A DNA stretch of 64,000 nt from Saccharopolyspora sp. NFXS83 (GTDB taxonomy: Bacteria; Actinomycetota; Actinomycetes; Mycobacteriales; Pseudonocardiaceae), in NCBI RefSeq assembly GCF_026241095.1, contig NZ_JAPFGB010000020.1, positions 62,001 to 126,000 on the forward strand. Direction: 5' to 3'. Numbering within the stretch: position 1 is the stretch's first letter; each line of letters starts with the position of its first letter. Positions 25,734 to 33,539 of the stretch are shown in pieces. Under the pieces are notes generated by a model. It did no database searches. It was not told the DNA's origin and saw only the letters and a list, made by a program, of their open reading frames with translations. The translations under genes and the position numbers were made by a program.

Positions 25734-26324
25734 CTAGCTCCGGGCGCGCAACGCCTGCGAGAGCGCGCTCGTGCTGATGTCGATCACCGCCTGGAGCTGC
25801 TCCTGACTCGTCCCGGCCCTGCTCATCACGGCCAGCGACTGGTTGACCGCCGCGATGTGAACGGCGAAGTCGTCGGCGTCGCTGTCGGCCAGCTTCACGG
25901 CCTTCAACGCGGTCCGCAGCCGCGCGCGCTGAAAGCCCAGGGCTTCGATCGCGCGCGCGGCGATGTCGGGGCGCAGCACCGGTATCGCCATCGCGGTCTG
26001 GGCGACCAGGCATCCGTCCGGCAGGTCGGGGTCGGCGATGCGCTTCAGCGTGACTCCGAAGAACTCCCGGATCGCCCGCAGCGGCTCCTCGGGCGCACGT
26101 GAAAGGGCCTGGTCGTAGCTGTCCCCGTAGCGCGTGGCGTAGCGGTCCAGGCAGCGCAGGTAGAGCGAGTCCTTGTCGCCGAGCGAGGAGTAGATGGAAC
26201 TGCGGTTCAACCCGGTAGCCCGGGAGAGGTCGTCGAGAGACGTGTCGGCGTAGCCGGCTCGCCAGAACTGGACCATCGCCGCATCGAGCACGACGTCCAC
26301 GTCGAACTGCTTCTTTCCGGCCAT
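25734..26324 (-). CDS. TetR/AcrR-family transcriptional repressor
   Basis: 196 residues. The N-terminal helix-turn-helix is typical (DVVLDAAMVQFWRAGYADTS, DDLSRATGLNRSSIYSSLGD, KDSLYLRCLDRY). The C-terminal ligand-binding region includes DGCLVAQTAMAIPVLRPD, which resembles the TetR_C subgroup of YbiH/NemR-like regulators. ATG 26324 is preferred over GTG 26327 because GAGGTG is well placed. The gene is divergent from an alpha/beta hydrolase, with a perfect palindrome between them, so it very likely represses itself and the hydrolase until a substrate-like ligand binds. Confidence 0.9.
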   Translation of the reverse strand: MAGKKQFDVDVVLDAAMVQFWRAGYADTSLDDLSRATGLNRSSIYSSLGDKDSLYLRCLDRYATRYGDSYDQALSRAPEEPLRAIREFFGVTLKRIADPDLPDGCLVAQTAMAIPVLRPDIAARAIEALGFQRARLRTALKAVKLADSDADDFAVHIAAVNQSLAVMSRAGTSQEQLQAVIDISTSALSQALRARS

Positions 26325-26373
26325 CACGCATGCACCTCGTTCTCGAGCCCAGCCGTCGTGCCCTGTCCATCTT

Positions 26374-26397
26374 ATCTTGAACCAGACAGTTCAAGAT
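26374..26397. promoter_or_regulatory. Palindromic operator of the TetR regulator
   Basis: ATCTTGAAC (26374-26382), spacer CAGACA, GTTCAAGAT (26389-26397): perfect 9-bp arms. It lies in the 89-base gap between the divergent TetR and hydrolase genes and ends 16 bases before the hydrolase ATG, where a repressor would block transcription. Confidence 0.75.
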
Positions 26398-26413
26398 GCG
26401 CTAGGCTTGGGAC

Positions 26414-27358
26414 ATGACTGACGCTGAAACCGCCGCGAACCGCGCTAGCGGCCAGAACTCGATCTCCGGGTTGCCGCTGCAGGACCTCGCGGGATTCACC
26501 CACCGCTGGGTCGACGCGGACGGCGTCCGGCTTCATGCCGTGGAAGGCGGTCGGCCGACCGGCCCCGCCGTCGTCCTGCTCGCCGGATTCCCGCAGACCT
26601 GGTGGGCTTGGCGCAAAGCGATGCCGGGCCTCGCCGAGCGATTCCGCGTGATCGCACTCGACCTGCCAGGACAAGGCCACTCCGACCGCCCTCACGACAG
26701 CTACGACACGCACACCGTCGCTTCGCGCGTCCAGACCGCGGTGACCGCGCTGGACGTGCCGAAGTGCTGGCTCGTCGCCCACGACATCGGGGCCTGGGTC
26801 GCGTTCTCGCTAGCCCTGAAGCACGAAGAGGGCCTGCACGGTGTCGCTCTGCTCGACGCCGGAATCCCCGGAATCACCCTCCCGGACGTCATCTCCACGG
26901 ATCCCGACCAGGCCTGGAAGACCTGGCACTTCGCGTTCCACCTGGTGCCCGATCTTCCCGAGAAGCTGCTCACCGGGCGCGAGCGCGACTACGTCGACTG
27001 GTTCTTGAAGGCCAAAGCGCTGTCCCCGAACACGTTCGACGGCGCCGAGGTCGACCACTACGCCGCCGCCATCGCGGCCGAGGGTGGTCTCCGAGCGTCT
27101 CTCGCCTACTACCGCGATGCGGCGGAATCGGCGCGCAAGAATCATGACGCTCTTGCGCGGCAGCACTTGACCGTCCCGGTCCTGGGAATCTCCAGCTCCC
27201 ATGGCTCGATCCCCGACATGGCCGCTTCCCTCAGCCCCTGGGCGGACAACGCGACAGGCGTCGTCATCCCGCACGCCGGACACTTCGTCCCCGACGAGCA
27301 GCCCGACGCAGTCGTGGACGCGTTGACCGCGTTCATCGATCACGAACGCGCGGAGTAG
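26414..27358 (+). CDS. Alpha/beta hydrolase, epoxide-hydrolase/haloalkane-dehalogenase type
   Basis: 314 residues with the full alpha/beta hydrolase fold. The oxyanion-hole loop is VVLLAGFPQTWWAWRKAMPG. The nucleophile elbow is VAHDIGAWVAF, in which Asp124 replaces the usual Ser, as in epoxide hydrolases and haloalkane dehalogenases. The C-terminal GHFVPDEQP supplies the catalytic His near residue 290. A variable cap domain lies between (DYVDWFLKAKALSPNTFDGA). It would hydrolyse an epoxide, ester or halide in the cytoplasm; the substrate is unknown. Control by the divergent TetR repressor is implied by the operator just upstream. Confidence 0.87.
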   Translation: MTDAETAANRASGQNSISGLPLQDLAGFTHRWVDADGVRLHAVEGGRPTGPAVVLLAGFPQTWWAWRKAMPGLAERFRVIALDLPGQGHSDRPHDSYDTHTVASRVQTAVTALDVPKCWLVAHDIGAWVAFSLALKHEEGLHGVALLDAGIPGITLPDVISTDPDQAWKTWHFAFHLVPDLPEKLLTGRERDYVDWFLKAKALSPNTFDGAEVDHYAAAIAAEGGLRASLAYYRDAAESARKNHDALARQHLTVPVLGISSSHGSIPDMAASLSPWADNATGVVIPHAGHFVPDEQPDAVVDALTAFIDHERAE

Positions 27359-27507
27359 TTCGGCCCGCCCCCAGCACCCTCGCCGCGCGCTGCCGACGAA
27401 CCGACGACGTTTCGGTTGGCGCGGGCCATCAGATGCGCGGAGCCGATCACGATCGAAGACCGGCACGACGACCAGCCCGGTGCGCGCTCGCGGCGTCGCG
27501 TCCCACG

Positions 27508-28338
27508 TCACCGCGTCCGCAGGCGTTCCAGGGCCGCTCGGCTGGGTTCATCGGCGCCTCGGCAGATCATCAGGCGCTGACCGGAGTCCTGCAGTGGCGC
27601 GAGCACTTCGAAGTGCACGTCGATCGCGCCGATCTCGGGGTGCCGCATCGCCTTGCTGCCGCGGCCGTTGAGCTTGACGTCCCGTTCTTCCCACAGCCGC
27701 GCGAATTCCTCGTCGTGCGCGATGGCTTCGGAGATGAGACCGGTCAACGCCGGGTCTTGCGGGTGGGCCGCCCACGCGGTGCGCAGGTGGGCGACGCCCT
27801 CGCGGAGGACGCGGTCGCGGTCGACGTAGAACTCGCGGATCTCCGGGTGCAGCAGGCACAGCCACATCGCGTTGCGCCGCGACGGCGGGAGCGCGTCGAA
27901 GCCCACCAGCAGCCTCGCCATCTCCTCGTTCCAGGCGAGGACGTCGAAGCGGTGGTTCATCAACATCGCAGGCAGCGGCGACAGGTCGGCGACCAGCCGC
28001 GCCAGCGGCGGCGCCGCGGCGGTGGCGGGCCCGTCGGCGTCGCGGGGACGCTGCCGGGTTAGGTCGAAGAGGTAGGCGCGTTCGTCGGCCCCCAGGCGCA
28101 ACGCTCCCGCCAGCGCCTCCACCACGTCCGCCGACGGCCGCAGCCCGCGCGCCTGCTCCAGCCGCACGACGTAGTCGATGCTGATCCCGGCCAGCTCGGC
28201 GACCTCCTCGCGGCGCAGCCCCGGAGTCCGCCGGGATCGCCGACGCGGCAGGCCGAAATCGTCCGGGTCCAGGCGTTCGCGCCGGGTCCGCAGGAACGCG
28301 GCCAGTTCCTGCGTCGGATCCACCGTGGCGATCGTCAT
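27508..28338 (-). CDS. XRE-type regulator with MmyB-like ligand-binding domain
   Basis: 276 residues. The N-terminal helix-turn-helix (TPGLRREEVAELAGISIDYV, VRLEQARGLRPSADV) and the downstream MmyB-like region (LPAMLMNHRFDVLAWNEEMA, MWLCLLHPEIREFYVDRD, DPALTGLISEAIAHDEEFA) match a very common actinobacterial regulator family. MmyB-type domains have a PAS-like fold and are thought to bind fatty-acid-like ligands. The gene is divergent from an aldo-keto reductase, which it probably regulates; a short palindrome (GCTGTTCAACAGC at 28341-28353) lies just upstream of its start. Confidence 0.9.
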   Translation of the reverse strand: MTIATVDPTQELAAFLRTRRERLDPDDFGLPRRRSRRTPGLRREEVAELAGISIDYVVRLEQARGLRPSADVVEALAGALRLGADERAYLFDLTRQRPRDADGPATAAAPPLARLVADLSPLPAMLMNHRFDVLAWNEEMARLLVGFDALPPSRRNAMWLCLLHPEIREFYVDRDRVLREGVAHLRTAWAAHPQDPALTGLISEAIAHDEEFARLWEERDVKLNGRGSKAMRHPEIGAIDVHFEVLAPLQDSGQRLMICRGADEPSRAALERLRTR

Positions 28339-28340
28339 GT

Positions 28341-28353
28341 GCTGTTCAACAGC
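28341..28353. promoter_or_regulatory. Short palindrome in the regulator / aldo-keto reductase promoter region
   Basis: GCTGTT C AACAGC lies three bases upstream of the MmyB-type regulator start and within the divergent promoter region. A second hairpin, CCTCCGCC ATC GGCGGAGG (28398-28416), lies closer to the reductase. Either could be the operator. Confidence 0.4.
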
Positions 28354-28452
28354 CGGGGTAGGACCGATGTTCCCAGGAAGTTCCTTCCCTTACCCGTCCT
28401 CCGCCATCGGCGGAGGCTCGGCTGCGAACGAGGACGAACGCAGGAGGACGCA

Positions 28453-29517
28453 GTGCAACTCACCCTGGACACCTACCGACTGCTGGGCCGCTCCGGGCTG
28501 CGGGTCTCACCGCTGGCGCTGGGCGCGGCGACCTTCGGCACCGAGTGGGGTTGGGGCGCCGAGCAGGAGGACGCCCGCAAGTTGTTCGACACCTACGTCG
28601 AGCGCGGCGGCAACTTCATCGACACCGCCAACACCTACACCGACGGCAGCTCCGAGCGACTGCTCGGCGAATTCACCCGCGCCGACCGCGAAGGCCTGGT
28701 GCTGGCGACGAAGTACACGACGCTGCGCCGCCCCGGCGACCCGAACTCCGGCGGTGCGAGCCGCAAGAGCCTGTTCGCGTCCGTGGAATCCAGCCTGCGG
28801 AAGCTGAACACCGACTACATCGATCTGCTCTACCTGCACGTGTGGGACTTCGCGACACCGGTCGAAGAGATCCTGCGCGGACTGGACGACCTGGTGCGCA
28901 GTGGGAAGGTGCTCTACGTGGCCATCTCCAACGCCCCGGCCTGGCAGGTGTCCCGGATGCAGGCCATCGCCGACCTGCGCGGCTGGTCCCCGCTGGTCGC
29001 GCTGGAGATCGAGTACAACCTGGTCGAACGCGGCGGCGAACGCGACCTGATCCCGATGGCGCGCGAGATGGGGTTGGGCGTGGTCCCGTATTCGCCGCTG
29101 GCCGGTGGCATCCTCACCGGCAAGTACACCCGCGAGGACCTCACCGGGGGCGGCACCGCGTCCGAAGGCAGCAACCGGAAGAACTTCAACCACGCCCTCG
29201 GCACGGTCACCGAACGCAACCTCGCCGTCGCCGAGACCGTGCGGGAGGTCGCCGCCGAACTCGGCCACACCCCCGCTCAGGTCGCGCTGGCCTGGACCCT
29301 GCACAACCCGGGCGTGACGGCACCGATCATCGGCGCCCGCACGCCCGTCCAACTGGAGGACAACCTCGGCGCCCTGGACGTCGACCTCACCGAATCCCAG
29401 CTGTCCCGCCTCGACTCGGCCGGCGCGATCGAACTCGGCCTGCCGCACGACATGTTGGCCAGCGACCACATCCGCAACGCGAGGGCAGGAGACCTCAAGC
29501 TCGAAGCACGGCGATGA
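28453..29517 (+). CDS. Aldo/keto reductase
   Basis: 354 residues, (beta/alpha)8 NADPH-dependent reductase. The catalytic tetrad can be placed: Asp in FIDTANTYTDG, Tyr in the same segment, Lys in LVLATKYTTL and His in LLYLHVWDFA. The C-terminal cofactor-binding loop has APIIGARTPVQLEDNL. GTG 28453 is chosen because AGGAGG lies five bases upstream and the fold begins there; the open frame extending further upstream has no domain. It would reduce aldehydes or ketones. It is divergently paired with the MmyB-type regulator. Confidence 0.9.
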   Translation: MQLTLDTYRLLGRSGLRVSPLALGAATFGTEWGWGAEQEDARKLFDTYVERGGNFIDTANTYTDGSSERLLGEFTRADREGLVLATKYTTLRRPGDPNSGGASRKSLFASVESSLRKLNTDYIDLLYLHVWDFATPVEEILRGLDDLVRSGKVLYVAISNAPAWQVSRMQAIADLRGWSPLVALEIEYNLVERGGERDLIPMAREMGLGVVPYSPLAGGILTGKYTREDLTGGGTASEGSNRKNFNHALGTVTERNLAVAETVREVAAELGHTPAQVALAWTLHNPGVTAPIIGARTPVQLEDNLGALDVDLTESQLSRLDSAGAIELGLPHDMLASDHIRNARAGDLKLEARR

Positions 29518-29526
29518 TCGAACCCC

Positions 29527-29548
29527 GAGGGGCGGCACCACCGCCCTC
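29527..29548 (+). terminator. Candidate hairpin after the aldo/keto reductase
   Basis: GAGGGGCGG (29527-29535), loop CACCA, CCGCCCTC (29541-29548), with one bulged G, ten bases after the reductase stop. A modest terminator candidate. Confidence 0.4.
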
Positions 29549-29699
29549 AGGACCACTCGAACCCGGCGTGCGCGCGCAAGGCCGACTTGGTGAACCGGGT
29601 GTTCGCGCAGCGGTGCGGCCGTCTTCGCCGTGCGGCTCGATCGGCTGATGGCGTCGGTGTTCGGCGCCGGACGACGGAGGTCGCCTCTACCGTCACCTC

Positions 29700-30134
29700 A
29701 TGACGATTCTGCGGATGGACCACGTCGGGGTGAACGTCGAGGATCTCGACGCCGCCGTCGCGTTCTTCACCGAGCTCGGGATGGTGCAGGAGGACAGCGC
29801 TTCGATCGAAGGTCCGTGGGTGGACCGGGTCAACGGGATCGACGGCGTCCGGGTCGACATCGCGATGCTGCGGACTCCGGACGGGCACGGCCGGCTGGAG
29901 CTGACGAAGTTCCGCAGCCCGGCCGCGACCGGTGGCGGTGCGGAGCCGCCGAACACCCGAGGACTGCGCAGCATCATGTTCGCCGTGGACGACGTCGACG
30001 ACACCGTCGTCCGGCTGCGCGACCACGGCGGCGAACTCGTCGGCGAGATCGCGCAGTACGAGGACGCCTACCGGCTCTGCTACGTCCGCGGCCCCGCGGG
30101 CATCATCGTGGCGCTGGCCGAACCGCTCGGCTGA
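29700..30134 (+). CDS. VOC-superfamily (glyoxalase/dioxygenase-like) protein
   Basis: 144 residues with the paired beta-alpha-beta3 modules of the vicinal-oxygen-chelate fold. The first module begins RMDHVGVNVEDLDAAVAFFT and the second LRSIMFAVDDVDDTVVRLRD. The protein ends RGPAGIIVALAEPLG, where Glu of ALAEPL is a likely metal ligand, with His in MDHVGV as another. Members are lyases, isomerases, dioxygenases or resistance proteins; which applies here is unknown. Its stop codon directly abuts the stop of the convergent DUF4157 gene (TGATCA). Confidence 0.85.
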   Translation: MTILRMDHVGVNVEDLDAAVAFFTELGMVQEDSASIEGPWVDRVNGIDGVRVDIAMLRTPDGHGRLELTKFRSPAATGGGAEPPNTRGLRSIMFAVDDVDDTVVRLRDHGGELVGEIAQYEDAYRLCYVRGPAGIIVALAEPLG

Positions 30135-30698
30135 TCAGCCCTCCGACTCCTCCACGGGGCCGCGCATGACGCGGTGGGCGTTGTCCTCCGCCGCGCGTTC
30201 GAAGCTGTCCGAGGGGTCGGAGATCTTCAGGCCGTTGCCGTTGTCGGTACCCGCGACGGGGCCGGAGCGCTGCTGGATGACGTGGGTGAGCTCGTGGGCG
30301 AGGGTGTGCTTGTCGGAGGCACCGGAACCGAGCACGACGTTGTTGCCGGAGGTGTAGGCCCGCGCTCCGATCTCGGAGGCGGACCGCTGCGCGGTGGCGC
30401 CGGTGTGCAGCCGCACGTCGGAGAAGTTCTCCCCCAGGCGGGATTCCATCTCCTGGCGCACCGGCGCGTCCATCGGCTTCCCGGACGATTTCAACACGTC
30501 GTCGCCCGACCAGACCGGCTCGGGAGCGGGTTCCGGTGGCGCCATCCGCCGCTGGATCAGCTGGGCGACGGCGGCGTTGCCGAGGGTTCGCTGCAGGTGC
30601 AGCAGCTCCTCGGCGGCGCCGGAGTGCTCGGGTGCTCGGGTCGTGCGCTCGGGTTTCGCCGCGGACTTCGCCGTCTCGTGCTGTTCGCGCTCCCGCAT
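30135..30698 (-). CDS. DUF4157 protein (eCIS-associated putative metallopeptidase)
   Basis: 187 residues. Residues ~65-150 form the DUF4157 domain, with RLGENFSDVRLHTG followed by the zinc-protease-like motif HELTHVIQQ (His135, Glu136, His139). Upstream, LLHLQRTLGNAAVAQLIQRR is the short repeat that usually precedes this domain. DUF4157 proteins are strongly enriched in eCIS loci and are considered toxins, effectors or accessory peptidases. The gene is divergent from the sheath operon and head-on with the VOC gene. Activity is inferred from the motif only. Confidence 0.88.
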   Translation of the reverse strand: MREREQHETAKSAAKPERTTRAPEHSGAAEELLHLQRTLGNAAVAQLIQRRMAPPEPAPEPVWSGDDVLKSSGKPMDAPVRQEMESRLGENFSDVRLHTGATAQRSASEIGARAYTSGNNVVLGSGASDKHTLAHELTHVIQQRSGPVAGTDNGNGLKISDPSDSFERAAEDNAHRVMRGPVEESEG

Positions 30699-30932
30699 GG
30701 TCCCTCCCCTGGCCCGGCAACGGCACCACTCCTACCGGACCCGCCCGCGCACCGGGAATGCCCGGAGGGGCAGAGGGAGGGGCAACTCGCCACCACCTGC
30801 CTGCCGAGGCAAGGCCGGGTTGCCCCGGAAGGCAGTCGTGCTGCCCTCGGCGCAGGCCGGGCGGACATGGCCGCGCGGGCCCGCGATCGCGAAAGCTCTG
30901 GGTGCACGAACGCCGCAGACGAAGGAGCGAAC
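30699..30932 (+). promoter_or_regulatory. Probable divergent promoter region for the eCIS structural operon
   Basis: 234 bases between the DUF4157 gene (minus) and the sheath gene (plus). No gene is present, and GGAG lies just before the sheath ATG. A promoter must lie here because the structural genes downstream are tightly packed, but no consensus -35/-10 pair could be named. Confidence 0.4.
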
Positions 30933-32450
30933 ATGCCGTCGTACCTGTCCCCTGGCGTGTACGTGGAGGAAGTCCAGAGCGGGGCCAGGCCGATCGAAGG
31001 GGTCGGGACCGCGGTGGCCGCCTTCGTCGGCTTCGCGCCGCAGGGCCCGTTCCACGAGCCGACGCTGGTGACGAACTGGAACCAGTACGTGCAGAACTTC
31101 GGCGGGTTCGACGACGGCTACCTCGCGCACGCCGTGTACGGCTACTTCGCCAACGGCGGCGGCTCCGCCTACGTCGTGCGCATCGGCGGGCAGTCCGAGG
31201 CCGCGGCGCCCACTCGCCCGGCAGCCGCTCCGGTGGAGCTGGGCGGGCTGCGGATCCAGGCGCTGGCGGCGGCGGACGCCGACGTGACCGTGGAGGTCGC
31301 CGACGCGGACGGGGACACCCCGCCGGAGGACCGGTTCAAGCTGCTGGTGCACCAAGGCGGCAAGGTCGTGGAGACCTTCGACGTGTCCACCCGCAAGAAC
31401 GTCAAGAGCTACGTGGTGACGCAGGTCCGGGACCGCTCCAAGCTCATCGAGGTCACCGAGCAGTCCGGCGGCACCCTCGCCCGCCCGGACAACCAGAGCG
31501 TCACCGTGCCCGCGACGCCGCCGAGCGCTCCCCCGGCGAAGCTGAGCGCCCAGGAGTACGTGGGCGACCTGGCCGCCCGCACCGGTTTCGGCGGGCTGGA
31601 GACCGTCGACGAGATCACCATCGTCGCCGTCCCGGACCTGATGAGCGCCCACCAGCGCGGCCTCATCGACGCCGAGGGCGTGAAGACGGTGCAGCTGGCC
31701 GCGATCTCGCACTGCGAGCAGCTCGGCGACCGGGTGGCGCTGCTGGACGCGCCTCCAGGGCTGAACGCGCAGCAAGTGCGGACTTGGCGGATGGACGAGG
31801 CGGGCTACGACTCGAACTACGCGACGCTCTACTACCCGTGGATCAAGGTGTTCGACCCGGCTTCGGGGCGCAACAAGCTGGTGCCGCCGAGCGGGCACGT
31901 CGCCGGGGTGTGGGCGCGCAGCGACACCGAACGCGGCGTGCACAAGGCGCCGGCGAACGAGGTGATCCGGGGCGCGGTGGACTTGGAGACGTCGCTGAGC
32001 AAGGGCGAGCAGGACCTGCTCAACCCGATCGGCGTGAACTGCGTGCGCGCCTTCGCGGGCCGCGGCATCCGGATCTGGGGTGCGCGCACCCTGTCCTCCG
32101 ACCCGGCGTGGCGCTACCTGAACGTGCGGCGGCTGTTCAACTACCTGGAGGAGTCGATCCTGCTCGGCACCCAGTGGGTCGTGTTCGAGCCGAACGACGA
32201 CCGGCTGTGGTCCAGCATCCGGCGCAACATCAGCGCGTTCCTCACGCAGACCTGGCGCGACGGCGCGCTGTTCGGCCGCACCCCTGCCGAGGCCTTCTAC
32301 GTGAAGTGCGACCGGGACAACAACCCGCAGGAGTCCATCGACCTCGGCCAGGTCGTCTGCGAGATCGGGGTGGCACCTGTGAAGCCCGCCGAGTTCGTCA
32401 TCTTCCGGCTGTCCCAGTTCTCCGACAGCTCCAGCTTGCTGAGCGAATGA
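30933..32450 (+). CDS. Contractile tail sheath protein
   Basis: 505 residues, matching phage/eCIS sheath proteins in size and sequence. The start SYLSPGVYVEEVQSGARPI is the N-terminal handshake arm. ATAAFVGFAPQGPF-like (here TAVAAFVGFAPQGP) and GYFANGGGSAYVVRIGG follow. The C-terminal conserved half includes GVNCVRAFAGRGIRIWGART, YLNVRRLFNYLEESI and GQVVCEIGVAPVKPAEFVIF. It polymerises around the inner tube and contracts to drive it out. ATG 30933 has GGAG upstream. It is the first gene of the structural operon ending at 43632; it corresponds to Cis2/Pvc2-4. Confidence 0.95.
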   Translation: MPSYLSPGVYVEEVQSGARPIEGVGTAVAAFVGFAPQGPFHEPTLVTNWNQYVQNFGGFDDGYLAHAVYGYFANGGGSAYVVRIGGQSEAAAPTRPAAAPVELGGLRIQALAAADADVTVEVADADGDTPPEDRFKLLVHQGGKVVETFDVSTRKNVKSYVVTQVRDRSKLIEVTEQSGGTLARPDNQSVTVPATPPSAPPAKLSAQEYVGDLAARTGFGGLETVDEITIVAVPDLMSAHQRGLIDAEGVKTVQLAAISHCEQLGDRVALLDAPPGLNAQQVRTWRMDEAGYDSNYATLYYPWIKVFDPASGRNKLVPPSGHVAGVWARSDTERGVHKAPANEVIRGAVDLETSLSKGEQDLLNPIGVNCVRAFAGRGIRIWGARTLSSDPAWRYLNVRRLFNYLEESILLGTQWVVFEPNDDRLWSSIRRNISAFLTQTWRDGALFGRTPAEAFYVKCDRDNNPQESIDLGQVVCEIGVAPVKPAEFVIFRLSQFSDSSSLLSE

Positions 32451-32475
32451 TCCCCGTCACGGAAGGTGTTGAGTC

Positions 32476-32916
32476 ATGGCAGAAGGCGACAGTCTTTCCG
32501 TCCACCGGTTCGGTGTCCAGCTCGGCGGTGTCACCGTGGAGTCGGTCAAGGAGGTCAGCGGTCTGACCGTCGAGCAGGACGTGGTGGAGACCCAGCAGGT
32601 CACCGACACCGGCAAGATGATGAACAAGAAGCAGCCCGGCGGGCACAAGGGCGGCGAGGTGACGATCACCCGCGGCATGGACCAGAGCCCCGAGTTCACC
32701 ACGTGGATCAACAAGACCTTGACCGATGGCGAGGTCGAGAGCGCCCGGGAGAACCTGACCATCGAGGTGATGGAGCCCAACGGGAGCGTCGTGCGGCGAA
32801 TCCAGCTCTACGACGCGTGGGTCAGCAAGTGGGAAGGTCCCGGGCTGAACGCGGGCGAATCCAACGCGGCGACCGAGAAGGCCACGATCACGTTCGAGCG
32901 GATCGAGGTCGAATGA
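32476..32916 (+). CDS. Inner tube protein, paralogue 1
   Basis: 146 residues of the T4 gp19/Hcp-like tube family (pfam T4-like tail tube). Recognisable segments are VHRFGVQLGGVTVESVKEVS near the N-terminus, TGKMMNKKQPGGHKGGEVTI and VRRIQLYDAWVSKWEGPGL. Six copies form each ring of the tube inside the sheath. It lies 25 bases after the sheath gene and overlaps the next gene by four bases (ATGA). A second tube gene occurs at 36306; multiple tube paralogues are usual in eCIS loci. Confidence 0.93.
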   Translation: MAEGDSLSVHRFGVQLGGVTVESVKEVSGLTVEQDVVETQQVTDTGKMMNKKQPGGHKGGEVTITRGMDQSPEFTTWINKTLTDGEVESARENLTIEVMEPNGSVVRRIQLYDAWVSKWEGPGLNAGESNAATEKATITFERIEVE

Positions 32917-33380
32917 GGCGGCGGGTCAACTCGCTCGACGACCTGGACCAGCTCAGCGCCAAGAAGCCCGACACCGCCACTACGACCGCCGAACGTCCCG
33001 CCCCGCAGGCACCGCACAACGAGTTCGAGTTCGAGCTGCCGCGCGGCTACCTGCACACCGACGGCACGGTGCACCGGCACGGGCGGATGCGGCTGGCGAC
33101 GGCGCGCGACGAACTGCGACCGCAGATCGACCTGCGCGTCAAGGAGAACCCGGCGTACCTGAGCGTGGTGCTGCTAAGCCAGGTCATCACCCGGATCGGC
33201 GCCATCACCGACGTGCACTCGGGCCTGGTGGAGAACATGTACGCCACCGACATCGCCTTCCTGCAGGACTTCTACCGCCGCATCAACAGCGAGGGCCACA
33301 CCCGCGCCGAAGTCACCTGCCCGTCCTGCCAGACGGCCTTCGAGATCGACTTGGCGGGTGACGGCCTGGGGGAATGGTGA
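32913..33380 (+). CDS. Tail-assembly protein (chaperone-like) with CPSC motif
   Basis: 155 residues. The N-terminal ~35 residues are polar and disordered. The core (FEFELPRGYLHTDGTVHRHG, then LRPQIDLRVKENPAYLSVVL and SGLVENMYATDIAFLQDFYR) matches the ~150-residue phage-tail-like proteins found between tube genes in actinobacterial eCIS loci. A single CPSC pair near the C-terminus (TRAEVTCPSCQTAFEIDL) resembles half a zinc ribbon. It overlaps the tube gene before it and the small gene after it by four bases each, so dosage is coupled to the tube. The exact role is inferred. Confidence 0.8.
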   Translation: MRRRVNSLDDLDQLSAKKPDTATTTAERPAPQAPHNEFEFELPRGYLHTDGTVHRHGRMRLATARDELRPQIDLRVKENPAYLSVVLLSQVITRIGAITDVHSGLVENMYATDIAFLQDFYRRINSEGHTRAEVTCPSCQTAFEIDLAGDGLGEW

Positions 33381-33535
33381 CGTACGCGGCCGACAGGCTG
33401 CACGAAGAGGTCGCGTACATCGCCTACCACTTCCACTGGGCACGCGAGGAGATCCTCGATCTCGACCACCTGGAGCGCAGGCGCTGGGTGCGGGAGATCG
33501 CCCACATCAACACGCGGGTGAACGAGAGCAGGTGA
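33377..33535 (+). CDS. Very small conserved eCIS protein (DUF6760-like)
   Basis: 52 residues starting at GTG 33377, overlapping the previous stop (GTGA). The sequence starts VTYAADRLHEEVAYIAYHFH and continues with EEILDLDHLERRRWVREIA. It is one compact helical peptide with aromatic and charged residues, like the small DUF6760 proteins in actinobacterial eCIS operons. In phage-like systems a short protein at this position after the chaperone is typical. Low-complexity composition is absent and the frame has strong codon bias, which supports a real gene despite its size. Confidence 0.75.
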   Translation: MTYAADRLHEEVAYIAYHFHWAREEILDLDHLERRRWVREIAHINTRVNESR

Positions 33536-33539
33536 GCAG

